A program made the position numbers and the translations under genes. From Elephas maximus indicus (taxonomy: Eukaryota; Chordata; Mammalia; Proboscidea; Elephantidae): a DNA stretch of 64,000 bases. Positions within the stretch are counted from its first letter, which is position 1, and each line of letters starts with the position of its first letter. Of the stretch, positions 63,800-64,000 are shown one piece after another. The notes below the pieces were generated by a model that was not told the origin of the DNA, did no database searches, and was given only the letters and a program-made list of their open reading frames with translations. The DNA lies in NCBI RefSeq assembly GCF_024166365.1, contig NC_064831.1, positions 24,852,768-24,916,767 on the forward strand. The letters run 5' to 3'.

Positions 63800-64000
63800 A
63801 TTTGACACATGCTTATATGTGTCATGTCCTGGGCTAAGTGCTTAATGTACATTATCTCATTCTATCTTAGGATCTTCCCAGAACCCTATGAGCAAGAAGA
63901 TAAAATAATTACCTCCAATATACAGAAGAAGAAATGGAGGTTCTAAGACATGAGCAAATTGTCAAAGATCACACAACTTATACTGGTAGAGAGATGGGAT
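63800..64000 (-). repeat. MIR/L2-like old repeat at right edge
   Basis: 'gtgcttaatgtacattatct', 'gaaccctatgagcaagaaga', 'caaagatcacacaacttat' follow the usual order of an old mammalian repeat on the minus strand. Runs to the window edge. Confidence 0.5.

Overview
The window is nuclear DNA of a placental mammal and almost certainly of a paenungulate afrotherian, most likely an elephant. More than 25 copies of one tRNA-derived SINE (head near 'gagccctggtggcacagtgg', tail near 'gggtcgctatgagtcgga') lie among RTE/BovB-clade LINEs with matching 3' tails and L1 copies with a shared 3' end. That mix is what I know from elephant-type genomes. The species call is inference; the repeats themselves are read directly.

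Two host genes are present and both are cut by the window edges. CTSO (cathepsin O) is on the + strand. Exons 2-8 run from 7177 to the stop at 42507-42509. The 831 nt give 276 codons plus stop, matching residues 46-321 of a 321-residue protein, and exon 1 (signal peptide and start of the propeptide) lies left of base 1. TDO2 (tryptophan 2,3-dioxygenase) is on the - strand. Nine exons run from 62178 down to the stop at 43907-43909, equivalent to residues 79-406 of a 406-residue protein, and exons 1-3 lie right of base 64000. Every internal splice site is GT/AG, all phases close, and the visible catalytic and heme residues are intact. The genes are tail to tail with 1,397 bp between stop codons.

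Layout: 1-7176 is CTSO intron 1 (RTE, MER20, SINEs). 7177-8405 holds exons 2 and 3. 8406-27717 is the 19.3 kb intron 3, swollen by a near full-length RTE (about 11345-14445) and a three-level nest in which a 7.5 kb L1 sits inside an RTE inside an older repeat (18171-27160). 27718-42509 holds exons 4-8. 42510-43906 is the shared 3' region with one SINE. 43907-62178 is TDO2, with a 4.7 kb rearranged L1 in intron 7 and a dense SINE cluster in intron 5. 62179-64000 is TDO2 intron 3.

The two genes are metabolically unrelated: one makes a lysosomal papain-family protease, the other the cytosolic heme enzyme that opens the tryptophan ring. As I recall, they are also neighbours in the human genome. 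I found no third host gene, no ncRNA gene, no CRISPR and no recognisable endogenous retrovirus. The long open frames outside the exons are decayed L1 or RTE coding sequence. I found no convincing undescribed system; the most informative items are the layered retroposon insertions and the convergent gene ends.
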